DNA from: an uncultured Bacillota bacterium
Lineage (GTDB): Bacteria > Bacillota_I > Bacilli_A > RFN20 > CAG-826
Direction of reading: 5' to 3'
Length of the DNA: 64,000 nt
Assembly (NCBI GenBank): GCA_937876465.1
Contig: CALEHV010000043.1
Span: forward strand, 5,102 to 69,101
In this document: positions 27,493 through 36,418 of the stretch, piece by piece
How the letters are laid out: each line of letters opens with the position of its first letter
Position numbering within the stretch: position 1 is the first letter of the stretch
Position numbers and translations under genes: made by a program
The notes under the pieces: generated by a model
What the model was told of the DNA's origin: nothing
Seen by the model: the letters and a program-made list of their open reading frames with translations, nothing else
The model's database searches: none

Positions 27493-29406
27493 ATGATTAA
27501 AATAGACAAAAATTATGTTTCGCAATTTACAGAATACAATTGGTTGGCAAACAAAATGGATTCTTCTTTTGAAATTCCTATTAATGATGGAAAAACTAAA
27601 ATAATTTTTGGATTTAATGGGATAGGCAAATCTTCATTTACAAAATGCATGAGAGATAACAATTCTGATAATCTTAGATTTTTAGATTATGAGTCTATTT
27701 TTGATGAAAACAAAAACGAAATAATTATTTCCCCATTTATTAAAGACATTAATGAATGCTTCACAAATCTTGTATCATTCAAAAATCAATTGAATTTTAC
27801 AATTTTGAGTAAATCTCAAGGATACACTAAAACCAATGCTAACAAAGGACCTAGTTTTATGAAAGCGTTTGTTTCTTCGTCTTCTGCAAAAAGTGAAGCG
27901 GAAATTAAATGCGACGATACAACTTACCAAGCATTTTTAAATCGTAATAAAGAAATTACTCCAAAAGTATTATTCGATGTAGTAAAAGAACTTGATTCTG
28001 TTACTGCATCTCAAGACGAACTAAACAATTATAATACTTCTAAATACAAAATGTTTTTAAATGAAAGTAGACAATATACTGATAATTTAAAAAATGAATG
28101 TCCAGTTTGTGGTTCAGTTTTTGATGATATTAACGCCTTGATTGATTCCAAAATTGCATCTTTGAAAGATTCTGAATCTAAGCTAGTAAAACTAATGGAG
28201 GACAAAGGCTATAGTCATCAAACATCAGATATAGATAAATATATAAATTTATGTAATGAACTGAAAGCAGATCCAAAATTATTAAACGATTTTGTAATAT
28301 GCGGTAATGATTTATCACTTCATACAAATTTAAGTTCGATAATATCGAAAAAAACTCAAGAAGAAGCGAAATTAGCATCATTAGAATCTCAAAAAACGGC
28401 GAAATATTTAGAAATTAAAAACAAAGAAAATCAGTTTAAAAATGATGTTTCTAAATATCTAAAAGTTCCAGTAACAAATATCCAATTTAACGATAGCAGC
28501 AAAGAAATTAAAATTATTTTAGATAGAGAAGCAAATAAATATTCTACTGGAGAAAGACATATTTTGTGGTTCTTAGTTGAGATTTATTCTTTTATCGGCA
28601 GTGATTCATCCACACTGATCATGGATGACCCGGCTTCTAGTTTAGACTTAATAAATATGTATAAAATAGGTTTTGAAATTGTTAAGTCTAGAAATTTTCA
28701 AAATAAGAATATAATTGTTTTTACTCATTCTACTGATTTAATTAATATCATCAATTCTCAAATTCCTGGCGAGTTTGATGTGTATTACATAGAGGAATAT
28801 AATTCAAAGTTGTTTTGTGATGAAATAGATTATAAGCAGCGTAACGACATTCCAAATATAATCACTATTGATAGATTGGAAGGAAAAACACCTAACTTAT
28901 TTAAATCATTGAAAGAACGTGAATCAGATCCGCTTTCACCCGAACACTTGGTTTATCATTATGGCTTAAATGAGCATCAGTCGCAATATGATTCTTCTCT
29001 TTCGAATACTTATTTAATTGATTTAATTGATAATTTTTCTTCTTTGCAAAAAACAGAATTTTACAATGATTGTTTTGAAAAGATTAAATATCTATTGGCA
29101 GTTAGAGTCTGGCTAGAGAAGAAATTATATAATTTGATTCCTTCTGTTGATTCTGTTAGAAAAACAGATTTTTTAACTAAAGATCAAACCATTCAGCACA
29201 AGATTAACAATCTCAAAAACGTTGGAAAATATGGTTCAGATTTATTTGCGGTTAATAATATCACACTTGAAACAATCACTTGTAAAAAAGTAATGTTGAA
29301 TCAAAATCTACATTATTATAGTCAAGTACAGCCATTTGCATATGCTATGAACATATCATTAGATGATTTAAACGAAGAGATTAATGAACTAAAAGCCCTG
29401 TTTTAA
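27493..29406 (+). CDS. AAA_13 (PrrC/RloC-like) ATPase with a CxxC hook, probable defence protein
   Basis: 637 aa, cytoplasmic SMC/ABC-like ATPase. Walker A GFNGIGKSS (residues 40-48). A coiled-coil middle carries CPVCG (Cys203, Cys206) as in zinc-hook proteins. The ATPase returns with STGERHILWF (about 350) and Walker B LIMDDPASSLD (about 373), then FTHSTD. The C-terminal third has VWLEKKL and LNQNLHYYSQ, typical of AAA_13. RloC and PrrC of this class are phage-triggered anticodon nucleases, but I see no certain nuclease motif here. It has a very strong AAAGGAGG site and its own terminator, so it is a stand-alone unit. Confidence 0.82.
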   Translation: MIKIDKNYVSQFTEYNWLANKMDSSFEIPINDGKTKIIFGFNGIGKSSFTKCMRDNNSDNLRFLDYESIFDENKNEIIISPFIKDINECFTNLVSFKNQLNFTILSKSQGYTKTNANKGPSFMKAFVSSSSAKSEAEIKCDDTTYQAFLNRNKEITPKVLFDVVKELDSVTASQDELNNYNTSKYKMFLNESRQYTDNLKNECPVCGSVFDDINALIDSKIASLKDSESKLVKLMEDKGYSHQTSDIDKYINLCNELKADPKLLNDFVICGNDLSLHTNLSSIISKKTQEEAKLASLESQKTAKYLEIKNKENQFKNDVSKYLKVPVTNIQFNDSSKEIKIILDREANKYSTGERHILWFLVEIYSFIGSDSSTLIMDDPASSLDLINMYKIGFEIVKSRNFQNKNIIVFTHSTDLINIINSQIPGEFDVYYIEEYNSKLFCDEIDYKQRNDIPNIITIDRLEGKTPNLFKSLKERESDPLSPEHLVYHYGLNEHQSQYDSSLSNTYLIDLIDNFSSLQKTEFYNDCFEKIKYLLAVRVWLEKKLYNLIPSVDSVRKTDFLTKDQTIQHKINNLKNVGKYGSDLFAVNNITLETITCKKVMLNQNLHYYSQVQPFAYAMNISLDDLNEEINELKALF

Positions 29407-29458
29407 TCTTAAATAATTCATATGATTTAGGGACAAAGAGAAGTTAATACAATGTATT

Positions 29459-29486
29459 AAGAGGAGACAACAAATCTCCTCTTTTT
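29459..29486 (+). terminator. Strong terminator after the AAA_13 gene
   Basis: AAGAGGAGA (29459-29467) pairs perfectly with TCTCCTCTT (29475-29483) around a 7-nt loop, followed by T residues to 29486. Confidence 0.9.
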
Positions 29487-29723
29487 AATATTAAATAATA
29501 CTAGTGATTTGATATTGAACTTATTAGATAAGGATAATTTTGTAATAAAGAGAGTATTTCTTGTTCCATCTAGAAAGAGTAAATGAGCCTTTTAAGTCAC
29601 AGGACAATTTAATTATATTATTCTTAGACTAAAAGCTGGATTTAGAACAAAAACTGAATTAATTATGAGATTTCGCGACAAAATGGTAAGCGGAAATAAT
29701 AAAATTACTTTCAATATTCAAAG
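29487..29723. other. Intergenic stretch without a gene
   Basis: AT-rich sequence between the terminator and the AIPR promoter. Short frames only; no repeat or RNA structure that I can support. Confidence 0.5.
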
Positions 29724-29732
29724 TGTTATAAT
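29724..29732 (+). promoter_or_regulatory. Extended -10 promoter of the AIPR gene
   Basis: TGTTATAAT is an extended -10 (TG-n-TATAAT). It lies 20 nt before the ATG at 29753, with GAGGTG (29741-29746) as ribosome site. Confidence 0.65.
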
Positions 29733-29752
29733 ACCGTTATGAGGTGTTTTCT

Positions 29753-31762
29753 ATGAACTATATTCCAACGTTAAATTTAAAAATAAAGCAGTTTAAAGAT
29801 AGTTTTAATCTAAATCATTTACCTAATTCAGAATTATTTGAACGTTTTGTTAATCGTTCGCTTCTAGAACTTCACCAATCGTCATCAACTTCAAAAAGAC
29901 CTAGTGTGCTTGACGCTGCTTCTACAGGTGGTAAGGACGATATGGGCATTGATGGTTTATTTATTTTGGTTAATAACATTGTCGTTACTTCTGTTGAAGA
30001 GATTCAAGCGCAAATTGAAGGAAATAAAAAAATTGATATTGATTTTGTTTTTATACAATCAAAATATCAGGACAAATATGATAGTGGCGAATTGGGGAAA
30101 TTTTTAGATGGAATCATGGATTTTTTATCTGAAATTCATAATGAACCACATAATGAAAAAATTGACGACCTTATTAAATTAAAAGATTATCTTTTTTCCG
30201 ATGAAGTTATGCTTAGTTGGTCTAGTTCTCCACGGGTCAAGTGTTATTATGCAATTTGTGGGGATTTAAGAAACGATGAACATTTTGAAGGAAAATTAAA
30301 AAATTTTAAGGATTCTGTCTCTAAATTGAATAACTATTCCGATGTTTCAATTAAATGCTTAGGCGCAAGAGAGTTATTAAATGTTTGCAACGATATAGAA
30401 AATTCTATAAAAGTTGTTTTAAATACCCTTGGTAGTATAGGATTTGATGAAACTGTTGGCGTCGATAATTCTTTAATGATTCTTTGTAGAGCTAAGGAGT
30501 TTCTGCACATTTTAGTGAATGAAGATGGTTTAATGAGAAGGTCTTTTTTTGATGATAATATCCGCGATTATCAAGGAAAAACTACAATTAATGAAGAAAT
30601 AATGAGCACATTGATTAATCAACCATCATCATTTTTGTTGAGAAACAATGGGTTGACGATTGTTTGCAGTTCAATAACTCCAGTAAATAGAAAAATAACA
30701 TTAGAAAATCCTCAAATTGTAAACGGATGTCAAACCTCAAATGTATTATTTTTAGCACATAAAAATGGCATAAATTTAGAGGAAGTAACTTTAGCAATAA
30801 AAATAATTGCTACAAAAGAGGCTGCTGTTATTAATACAATCGTTAAAGGAACAAACTCACAAAACATTTTGCCTTCATCATCCTTTGAAACAATTAAGCC
30901 CTTCCATAAAGAATTCGAAGAGTTTGTTTCATCAGTTCAATCCGATGTCAACAATCAAAACAATAAAATCTTTTATGAAAGACGATCAAATCAATACTAC
31001 CATGATAGTTCAATAAAAATATCTCGTATGTTTAGTTTGGATACACTTACAAAATCTTTTATTTCAGTTTTTCTAAGATCTCCTCACGATAATGTCCAAT
31101 ACATAACTAATTTGTTAGAAAAATATAGAAACCAAATCTTTTGCAACTATCACTCGTTTTACCCTTACTTTTTATCAGTACTAATGCTTTTGAATTTTGA
31201 AAGATATATGCAGGATGGTCTAATTGATAATTTGCATGATAAATTCAAATACCAAATTTTATACATTCTTGGCTATATAATGTCGGGGAATGTTGACTTA
31301 AACATTAATTCTTATAAAGTTCAAAATACCTCGAAAGAAATGATTAAAACTTGCTTCGATTATGATAAGTATCTTGAATACTGTAAAAAAGCTATTAGTA
31401 TATTTGAATCATGTAAAACAAAATGGATAGAATCATACGGGGCCAAGTTTGAAAGAGCGATTAAAGATAATAAAAATTTTACAAAATTTTTAATTGCATT
31501 TATCCATAACGACGATTTGGATAAAATTGAATTTGATGAAGATGAAGAACAATTGTTTTATGGTGTTGTTGTTCACGAAAAAGAAGACAAGACCGGCCTT
31601 CATTATGGATTCATTAGTGCAGACCCAGAAAATATTTTCTTTCACCAAAACGATAATCCTAATGTAGATTTTGCTAATATTATTCATAAAAAAGTTTTAT
31701 ATTCTGTTTTTTACGATTCGAGAAACGGCAAAAAGAAAGCAAAGATTTCAAAAGTTTTATAG
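29753..31762 (+). CDS. AIPR-family abortive phage resistance protein
   Basis: 669 aa, cytoplasmic. ATG 29753 is preferred over the in-frame GTG 29744 because the GAGGTG ribosome site overlaps the GTG. Features: an N-terminal restriction-endonuclease-like segment (GGKDDMGIDGLF, then FIQSKYQ, fitting the D...E/QxK core of PD-(D/E)xK folds), followed by the AIPR core LLRNNGLTIVC and NPQIVNGCQTSNVL. AIPR proteins occur in abortive infection and restriction-linked loci. No partner methylase is nearby. A short gene fragment follows. Family call is firm; nuclease activity is inferred. Confidence 0.85.
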   Translation: MNYIPTLNLKIKQFKDSFNLNHLPNSELFERFVNRSLLELHQSSSTSKRPSVLDAASTGGKDDMGIDGLFILVNNIVVTSVEEIQAQIEGNKKIDIDFVFIQSKYQDKYDSGELGKFLDGIMDFLSEIHNEPHNEKIDDLIKLKDYLFSDEVMLSWSSSPRVKCYYAICGDLRNDEHFEGKLKNFKDSVSKLNNYSDVSIKCLGARELLNVCNDIENSIKVVLNTLGSIGFDETVGVDNSLMILCRAKEFLHILVNEDGLMRRSFFDDNIRDYQGKTTINEEIMSTLINQPSSFLLRNNGLTIVCSSITPVNRKITLENPQIVNGCQTSNVLFLAHKNGINLEEVTLAIKIIATKEAAVINTIVKGTNSQNILPSSSFETIKPFHKEFEEFVSSVQSDVNNQNNKIFYERRSNQYYHDSSIKISRMFSLDTLTKSFISVFLRSPHDNVQYITNLLEKYRNQIFCNYHSFYPYFLSVLMLLNFERYMQDGLIDNLHDKFKYQILYILGYIMSGNVDLNINSYKVQNTSKEMIKTCFDYDKYLEYCKKAISIFESCKTKWIESYGAKFERAIKDNKNFTKFLIAFIHNDDLDKIEFDEDEEQLFYGVVVHEKEDKTGLHYGFISADPENIFFHQNDNPNVDFANIIHKKVLYSVFYDSRNGKKKAKISKVL

Positions 31763-31771
31763 TTTGTTTAA

Positions 31772-31999
31772 GAGATTCAAATTGCGTCCGATCTTTGTTT
31801 AGATGAAGAAAAATTAATTAAACCTGTTATTGATTATTATGTTTGTTCGTTGGTTGAAGCCAAATTACTCAACGGAAAAAGTTATTTAGTTGGCAACAAT
31901 AATAATAGATTGAATCCCCCAGATTACTTAATTAAGGAATTAATCGTAATAAAAAACAATCAATTACCAAAAAATACTATAGAAATTGCTACATATTAA
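31772..31999 (+). pseudogene. Startless 75-codon gene remnant
   Basis: An open frame ending with TAA at 31997 and containing KPVIDYYVCSLVEAKLL and NPPDYLIKELIVIKNN, with normal-looking amino acid use but no initiation codon. It is the tail of a lost gene that I do not recognise. A terminator follows 27 nt downstream. Confidence 0.45.
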
Positions 32000-32025
32000 A
32001 TTTTTGATTGTTTTTGGCGATTAAT

Positions 32026-32053
32026 AAAGTTTCGATTTATCGAAACTTTTTTT
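32026..32053 (+). terminator. Rho-independent terminator
   Basis: AAAGTTTCG (32026-32034) pairs with CGAAACTTT (32041-32049) around a 6-nt loop; seven T residues follow. Ends the AIPR unit. Confidence 0.85.
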
Positions 32054-32106
32054 ATTAATGCCAGCAATTGCCATTACACAGAGGTTTTGTTCAAAAGTAA
32101 TAAAAA

Positions 32107-32144
32107 AAGAGGATTTTTGCTATAAAAACTTCAATTTTCCTCTT
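32107..32144 (-). terminator. Terminator after the recombinase remnant
   Basis: Read on the minus strand, AAGAGGA (32144-32138) pairs with TCCTCTT (32113-32107), followed by a T7 run. The loop is long (24 nt). Confidence 0.55.
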
Positions 32145-32868
32145 AATTTATATAGATTCCGAACTTAAGATTATGCTTAGTCTTTCTGATGTAGTAAGGT
32201 TCCTGCTCAACAAGTATGTCCTTATCCATATTCTTGATGTCGCTGATGCTCTTACAAGTTCCTAATACAAAGGTTATATGATCTCTATCATGGATGATCA
32301 CTTTGGAGAAGATTTTCTTAAGCGGTATATCTTCTAATGAAGCAATCGTCTTAGTTAGTGGCATGATAGCTTTCTTAAATTGATACAAATAATCATTAAC
32401 TCCATTTGCGGTGGAGATCTCATTCTCTGGCATGACTTTTTTCTTATATAAAGGTTTTAGTTTCTGCTCATAAGCCTTATTAACATCTTTATAGAATTCA
32501 TCATCTATATCTTTATATTTATTAAACTTGGTTTGAAGCTCATTAATTTGAGCCATTATGCTTTCGATTTCTTGTTGCTTATAAATTACATTGTTTTTCT
32601 CTTCAAATGACTCTTCAAGTAATCTAATGAAGTTGTGCTTATTTACAATGATTCTATTCACTACCTTAATGGTGATAAGATCAACAACATCTAATGGCAG
32701 ATCTTCATTTTTACATACTTTTCTCGATTTATTTGAGGCACAAACGAATATTCTAGATTCTGTCGGCTTGCTCCTATTGATTATCTTGAAATTATAGTTT
32801 TTACCGCATTTGCCACACATATAGAGACCGGAATAGATACTTTTATTAAAGCAGAGTTTTCCATGCAT
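32143..32868 (-). pseudogene. C-terminal remnant of a large serine recombinase
   Basis: 241 codons. Near the N-terminus stands a recombinase zinc ribbon: GLYMCGKCGK, with a second Cys pair in FVCASNKSRKVC. It is followed by the coiled-coil region (about 85-165) and the C-terminal beta tail (KIFSKVIIHDRDHITF) of large serine integrases. The catalytic resolvase domain and most of the recombinase domain are missing; full-length relatives have about 500 residues. It cannot act alone, so it marks an old insertion site. Confidence 0.85.
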
Positions 32869-32885
32869 TTTATTATTTTACCCAT

Positions 32886-33185
32886 AATAACCCCGAAAGT
32901 TTTCACGCATTTGATAGAGAAAGATTTTATTCATTTATTTTAACTATAAAAAAGTATTCAAAAGAAAGTGCTAAATGGTATAGAAAAGATTACTTTTATA
33001 AAAGATTAAGTAAATATTTACGTAAAGAAGATATTGATTCTTATTGGAGTTCTTTTGTAAATATAAATGATTTTTTAAATTTGAACCCAATAGCAGTTGT
33101 TAAAAAGAATAGCGATATAATGCATGATTCATTAAAACCAATATATGAAATAAAGCATGTTGATAATGAAAAACTTTTATCATAA
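32886..33185 (+). pseudogene. 3' remnant of an unknown gene
   Basis: An open frame of about 100 codons ending at TAA 33183, with no usable start. Readable segments include YSKESAKWYRKDYF and DIDSYWSSFVNINDFL. Not recognised. It lies between the recombinase fragment and a terminator, so it is most likely what an element boundary left behind. Confidence 0.45.
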
Positions 33186-33214
33186 TAAAATTTTTAAAAT
33201 TCAATCTAATAAAA

Positions 33215-33234
33215 AAGACCGGGTAAGCGGTCTT
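33215..33234. terminator. Bidirectional hairpin terminator
   Basis: AAGACCG (33215-33221) pairs with CGGTCTT (33228-33234). A-rich on one side and T-rich on the other, so it can end the + remnant and the minus-strand HNH-like gene. Confidence 0.75.
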
Positions 33235-33244
33235 AGTTTTTTGG

Positions 33245-33514
33245 TTAATGTATTTTAACCATCATGGATTCCGGGACATCAAATTCAGCATCTCTATCAT
33301 TATTGTGATGCGAACATGATGGAATTATATACCAACTATTATCTGTTGAACCAACTTTTTTAACGTGTGCACCAAGCACCGCTTGTTCCATACAACCATA
33401 TACTACACAATAGTATGGCCAAGATTGTCCAGATTTAGCAATCCAGAAATCTTTCCAAGAGTTATATCCGTAAGCTACTCTGTCTGCGGAACCATTAATA
33501 TTTTTGACTCGCAT
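33245..33514 (-). CDS. Small HNH-like protein
   Basis: 89 aa starting at MRVKNINGSADR; two in-frame GTG codons lie upstream within the ribosome site, so I chose the ATG at 33514. The pattern CVVYGC, then GAHVKK, WYIIPSCSHHNN resembles compact HNH-type modules (Cys pair, central His, C-terminal His-Asn). The second Cys-x2-Cys is incomplete (one Cys, then paired His). Such small proteins are common in gut bacteria and mobile DNA; function unproven. A degraded short frame lies directly upstream. Confidence 0.6.
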   Translation of the reverse strand: MRVKNINGSADRVAYGYNSWKDFWIAKSGQSWPYYCVVYGCMEQAVLGAHVKKVGSTDNSWYIIPSCSHHNNDRDAEFDVPESMMVKIH

Positions 33515-33522
33515 TACGTTTT

Positions 33523-33636
33523 TCACCACCTTTCCGGTCCATCTGCAATTTGCATTGCGTCTAAGGCCGTGGTAGGATATTGATGCTATAAGTCCTGTTT
33601 AGCCACGCTAGATGGGTCTTTTTTCTCTTTTTTCAT
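33523..33636 (-). pseudogene. Short ORF interrupted by an in-frame TAG
   Basis: From ATG 33636 the frame codes 16 residues, meets TAG at 33588-33586, then continues 20 codons (HQYPTTALDAMQIADGPERW) to a TGA just before the HNH-like gene. The part after the TAG has protein-like composition, so a single C-to-T change of a Gln codon could explain it. Confidence 0.4.
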
Positions 33637-33738
33637 TTTTTGTTGCCTTGAGACACTAATATAGTAAAATAAATGTATAAAAATTACAAGTTAAATGTAA
33701 AAAAAATACGGATGAAGTGAAATTTTATTACAATAGAT

Positions 33739-33766
33739 TTGCATTTTAAATTATTTTATTTATAAT
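33739..33766 (+). promoter_or_regulatory. Promoter of the ATPase/TOPRIM pair
   Basis: TTGCAT (33739-33744), 16 nt, then TATAAT (33761-33766). The ribosome site AGAGGTGA lies at 33773-33780 before the ATG at 33785. Confidence 0.6.
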
Positions 33767-33784
33767 AAAGTTAGAGGTGATATT

Positions 33785-34894
33785 ATGTTAAGAAAGTTTA
33801 CGGTTGAAAATTTTAAATCGTTCAAAGATAAGATAACATTTGATTTATCAAATCCAAGTAACTATAGTTTTAATGAATCATCCGTTCGAAATGGAATCGT
33901 TAATAATGGTGCGATTTTTGGGATTAATGGAATAGGCAAGTCAAATTTTGGCTTAGCATTGTTCGATATTGTTAATACACTTACTGATAAATATAAACAA
34001 TTTAATTTTTATGATAACTTTATTAATTTAAATACAAATAAACCATTTGCTTTTTTTGAATATGAATTTTTATTCGACAACTCAATACTCATTTACAAAT
34101 ATTCTAAGAGAGATGTTAATGAATTAGTTAGTGAATCATTATCAATCGATGGTAAAGAATTAATTTATTATGATTTTAGAGAGAATAAGGGCTTTTCAAC
34201 AATTCGAGGCTCCGAAAACCTAATTTTAAACATGAAATCACTTAACTCGCGTGTTAAGTATATCTTAAATACAAATCTTCTTTCTGATAATGATCATGTA
34301 TCAAAAATATTGCTACAATTTAAGGATTTTGTTGATCGCATGCTTCTTTTCTATTCACTAAGAGATAATAATTTTATTGGGTATGCAGATAAAGGAGAAT
34401 CGTTGTCTTCTATTATTATCAAAAAAAATAAAGTTAAAGAATTTGAAGATTTGTTAAACTCGCAAGGACTAAACCTTGAAGTTGTTGGTGCAAAGACAGT
34501 TGATGGAAGGGACGAACTTTTAATTAAATATAAGAACGGGTTTGCAAATTTTTTCAAGGTTTGTTCCACAGGAATGTCAGCTTTAGCATTATTCTTTTCA
34601 TGGTTAATTGAACTTGAAAATTGTTCATTAGTTTATATTGATGAATTTGATGCATTTTATCATTATGAATTAGCGGAAAAAATTATTGAAATTATAAAAA
34701 AACACAAAAAAACTCAAATTTTTGTTTCAACCCATAATACTGATTTATTAAGTAATGATCTTCTCAGACCAGATTGTTACTATATATTAACTTGTGATAA
34801 ATTAGAGTCATTAAACAAGTGTACAGAAAAAGAATTAAGACTTGCTCATAATTTACAAAAAATGTTTAAGGCCGGAGCTTTTACTGATAGATGA
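33785..34894 (+). CDS. AAA/ABC-type ATPase of a two-gene defence module (RloA/AriA-like)
   Basis: 369 aa. N-terminus FTVENFKSFKDKITFDL is the standard start of OLD/RecF-like ATPases. Walker A GINGIGKS (about 46-53); signature-like CSTGMSALALFF (about 260); Walker B SLVYIDEFDAFYH; H-loop VSTHNTDLL. It shares an ATGA overlap with the next gene, a TOPRIM-like protein. ATPase plus TOPRIM pairs occur in the RloA/RloB and PARIS (AriA/AriB) systems, where the ATPase senses a phage trigger and releases the nuclease. Length is shorter than typical AriA, so I do not assign a subtype. Confidence 0.8.
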   Translation: MLRKFTVENFKSFKDKITFDLSNPSNYSFNESSVRNGIVNNGAIFGINGIGKSNFGLALFDIVNTLTDKYKQFNFYDNFINLNTNKPFAFFEYEFLFDNSILIYKYSKRDVNELVSESLSIDGKELIYYDFRENKGFSTIRGSENLILNMKSLNSRVKYILNTNLLSDNDHVSKILLQFKDFVDRMLLFYSLRDNNFIGYADKGESLSSIIIKKNKVKEFEDLLNSQGLNLEVVGAKTVDGRDELLIKYKNGFANFFKVCSTGMSALALFFSWLIELENCSLVYIDEFDAFYHYELAEKIIEIIKKHKKTQIFVSTHNTDLLSNDLLRPDCYYILTCDKLESLNKCTEKELRLAHNLQKMFKAGAFTDR

Positions 34895-35694
34895 AGAAAT
34901 CGATGATTCTTATTGTTTATGAAGGGGAAAATAGAGAAGAGAAAATTTTTGAAAATCTAATTTCTATTTTCTTTTCGGGAAAGAATCAAGTTTTGATTAT
35001 TAAAGCTCCTGCCGAATCAAATATAATAATGCTATATAACAAACTTTGCGTTGATGAAGATGCCGATATTTTAGAATTAATCAGAGAAAGTTCAGAAAAA
35101 GGAGCCGAAATACTAAAAAATTATAAGAGAACTGATTTTTCGGAAATATATCTCTTTTTTGATTTTGATGAACACTCTAATAACGGAAAAGGTAACAACC
35201 TTGAAGCTTTATCGCATATGCTTGAAAAATTTGATAATGAAACTGAAAACGGTAAATTATTTATTAGTTATCCGATGGTTGAAGCGTTAAGAGATTCAAA
35301 TTTGCATAATTGTTTTACTTGTTCCAATGATTGCTTTATAAATAGGGCTGATTTTGGTAAATATAAAGAAATAAGTTCTCATAACAATTTAACGGCAAAT
35401 TTTTCAAACTATAATTTCTATATATGGAAAACGCTTTCTAATTTTTATTTGAATAGACTGTGCTGTTTGTTGAAAATAAATAGGTTTGATTTTGAAGTAC
35501 ATTACAATATAGCAACTCAAATTAATATTTTCGAAAATCAATTAAAGGGATATGTTAATTCAGATAGTTGTTTTGTTTTGTCTTCAATACCAAATTTTCT
35601 TCTTACATATTCTAGAAAAAATTGGGATTCCTTGATAGGAAAGAAAAAAATGCCAAAGTTCGATAAATGCAAGAACAACAAAATTATTAGCTAA
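34891..35694 (+). CDS. TOPRIM-like (RloB/AriB-like) predicted nuclease
   Basis: 267 aa. N-terminal strand ILIVYEGENREEKIF carries the TOPRIM Glu (Glu11), then IYLFFDFDEH gives the DxD pair (Asp91, Asp93), and SYPMVEAL follows at the usual distance. This is the layout of RloB- and DUF4435-type proteins that act as toxins or nucleases with an ATPase partner. Translational coupling (ATGA) to the upstream ATPase supports a complex. A truncated duplicate of a gene from 48.3 kb follows 35 nt downstream. Confidence 0.72.
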   Translation: MKKSMILIVYEGENREEKIFENLISIFFSGKNQVLIIKAPAESNIIMLYNKLCVDEDADILELIRESSEKGAEILKNYKRTDFSEIYLFFDFDEHSNNGKGNNLEALSHMLEKFDNETENGKLFISYPMVEALRDSNLHNCFTCSNDCFINRADFGKYKEISSHNNLTANFSNYNFYIWKTLSNFYLNRLCCLLKINRFDFEVHYNIATQINIFENQLKGYVNSDSCFVLSSIPNFLLTYSRKNWDSLIGKKKMPKFDKCKNNKIIS

Positions 35695-35727
35695 TATAAA
35701 ATTAATATTCTTAACTGTTTTCATTGT

Positions 35728-36028
35728 AGAATTAAAAATGCAATCCGCCGTTCTGATGTCTTTTCAGATAATGGATGCTCCGCCAGCCCTCAAAAATTAT
35801 CATGCATGGTTATATAAAAATGGTTTCGATATTAATTCGCCAAATCCAACCAATGCATTTGTATCTTCTTTTTATGGAAATATGTCATTGTGGAAGACGA
35901 ATTATTCACAGGGAATAGTCGTAAAAGTTGATGGAGATGATGATTATTTCATTGTTATGGAATGTAGTTCAAAGAATAAAGGCTATAAACATTCGAGAGT
36001 CGTTTTGACATTAGGCGGATGTTTGTAA
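35728..36028 (+). repeat. Direct repeat, copy 1 of 2 (301 bp)
   Basis: Matches 48337-48637 with no gaps. I count nine substitutions in the first 110 bp and none in the remaining 190 bp. The homology ends exactly at the shared TAA. Confidence 0.95.
35738..36028 (+). pseudogene. 5'-truncated duplicate of the 132-aa gene at 48.2 kb
   Basis: 96 codons, nearly identical to residues 37-132 of the protein encoded at 48239-48637 (ILMSFQIMDAP, GNMSLWKTNYSQG, KHSRVVLTLGGCL). The ATG at 35738 arises by an A-to-G change relative to the other copy and has no ribosome site. It is therefore probably a non-functional fragment made by duplication or recombination. Confidence 0.75.
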
Positions 36029-36418
36029 AGGTTCACTGGTTTTAAATATTTTTCACATTAATTCACATACAAACTGCATTACCTGGTCAGATTATAATGA
36101 TTATAAAGGAATGAGCGGTTTGGGCTTTCCTAGCTAATTAAAAACATTAAGACGCAATACATCATTACTCAAGAAAACCCGCTTTGAAATGATGAAAAAT
36201 TAGGTTTTTTTGCAAATTTAGAGATGGGTATTATTATTGAATTGTTGTTACAATACGCATCACTATGTTAAATAAAGAAAAAGACACGCATTTGCTTTAC
36301 GTGTCTCGGCATTAATTCTTGATGATAGATTATTGAAATAGAAAACAAGAGTTGTAATATATTAGTGAGAAAAGATAACAGGGTAAGACTTTGTTGTTTC
36401 CATGAATAGGAGGATATT
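36029..36418. other. Intergenic region with an orphan hairpin
   Basis: No intact gene. A short protein-like tail (CITWSDYNDYKGMSG, stop near 36136) may be a remnant. AGACACG (36282-36288) pairs with CGTGTCT (36300-36306), with a T-rich tail only on the minus strand, so it looks like a terminator for a minus-strand gene that is no longer present. A good AGGAGG site for the next gene lies at 36408-36413. Confidence 0.5.
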
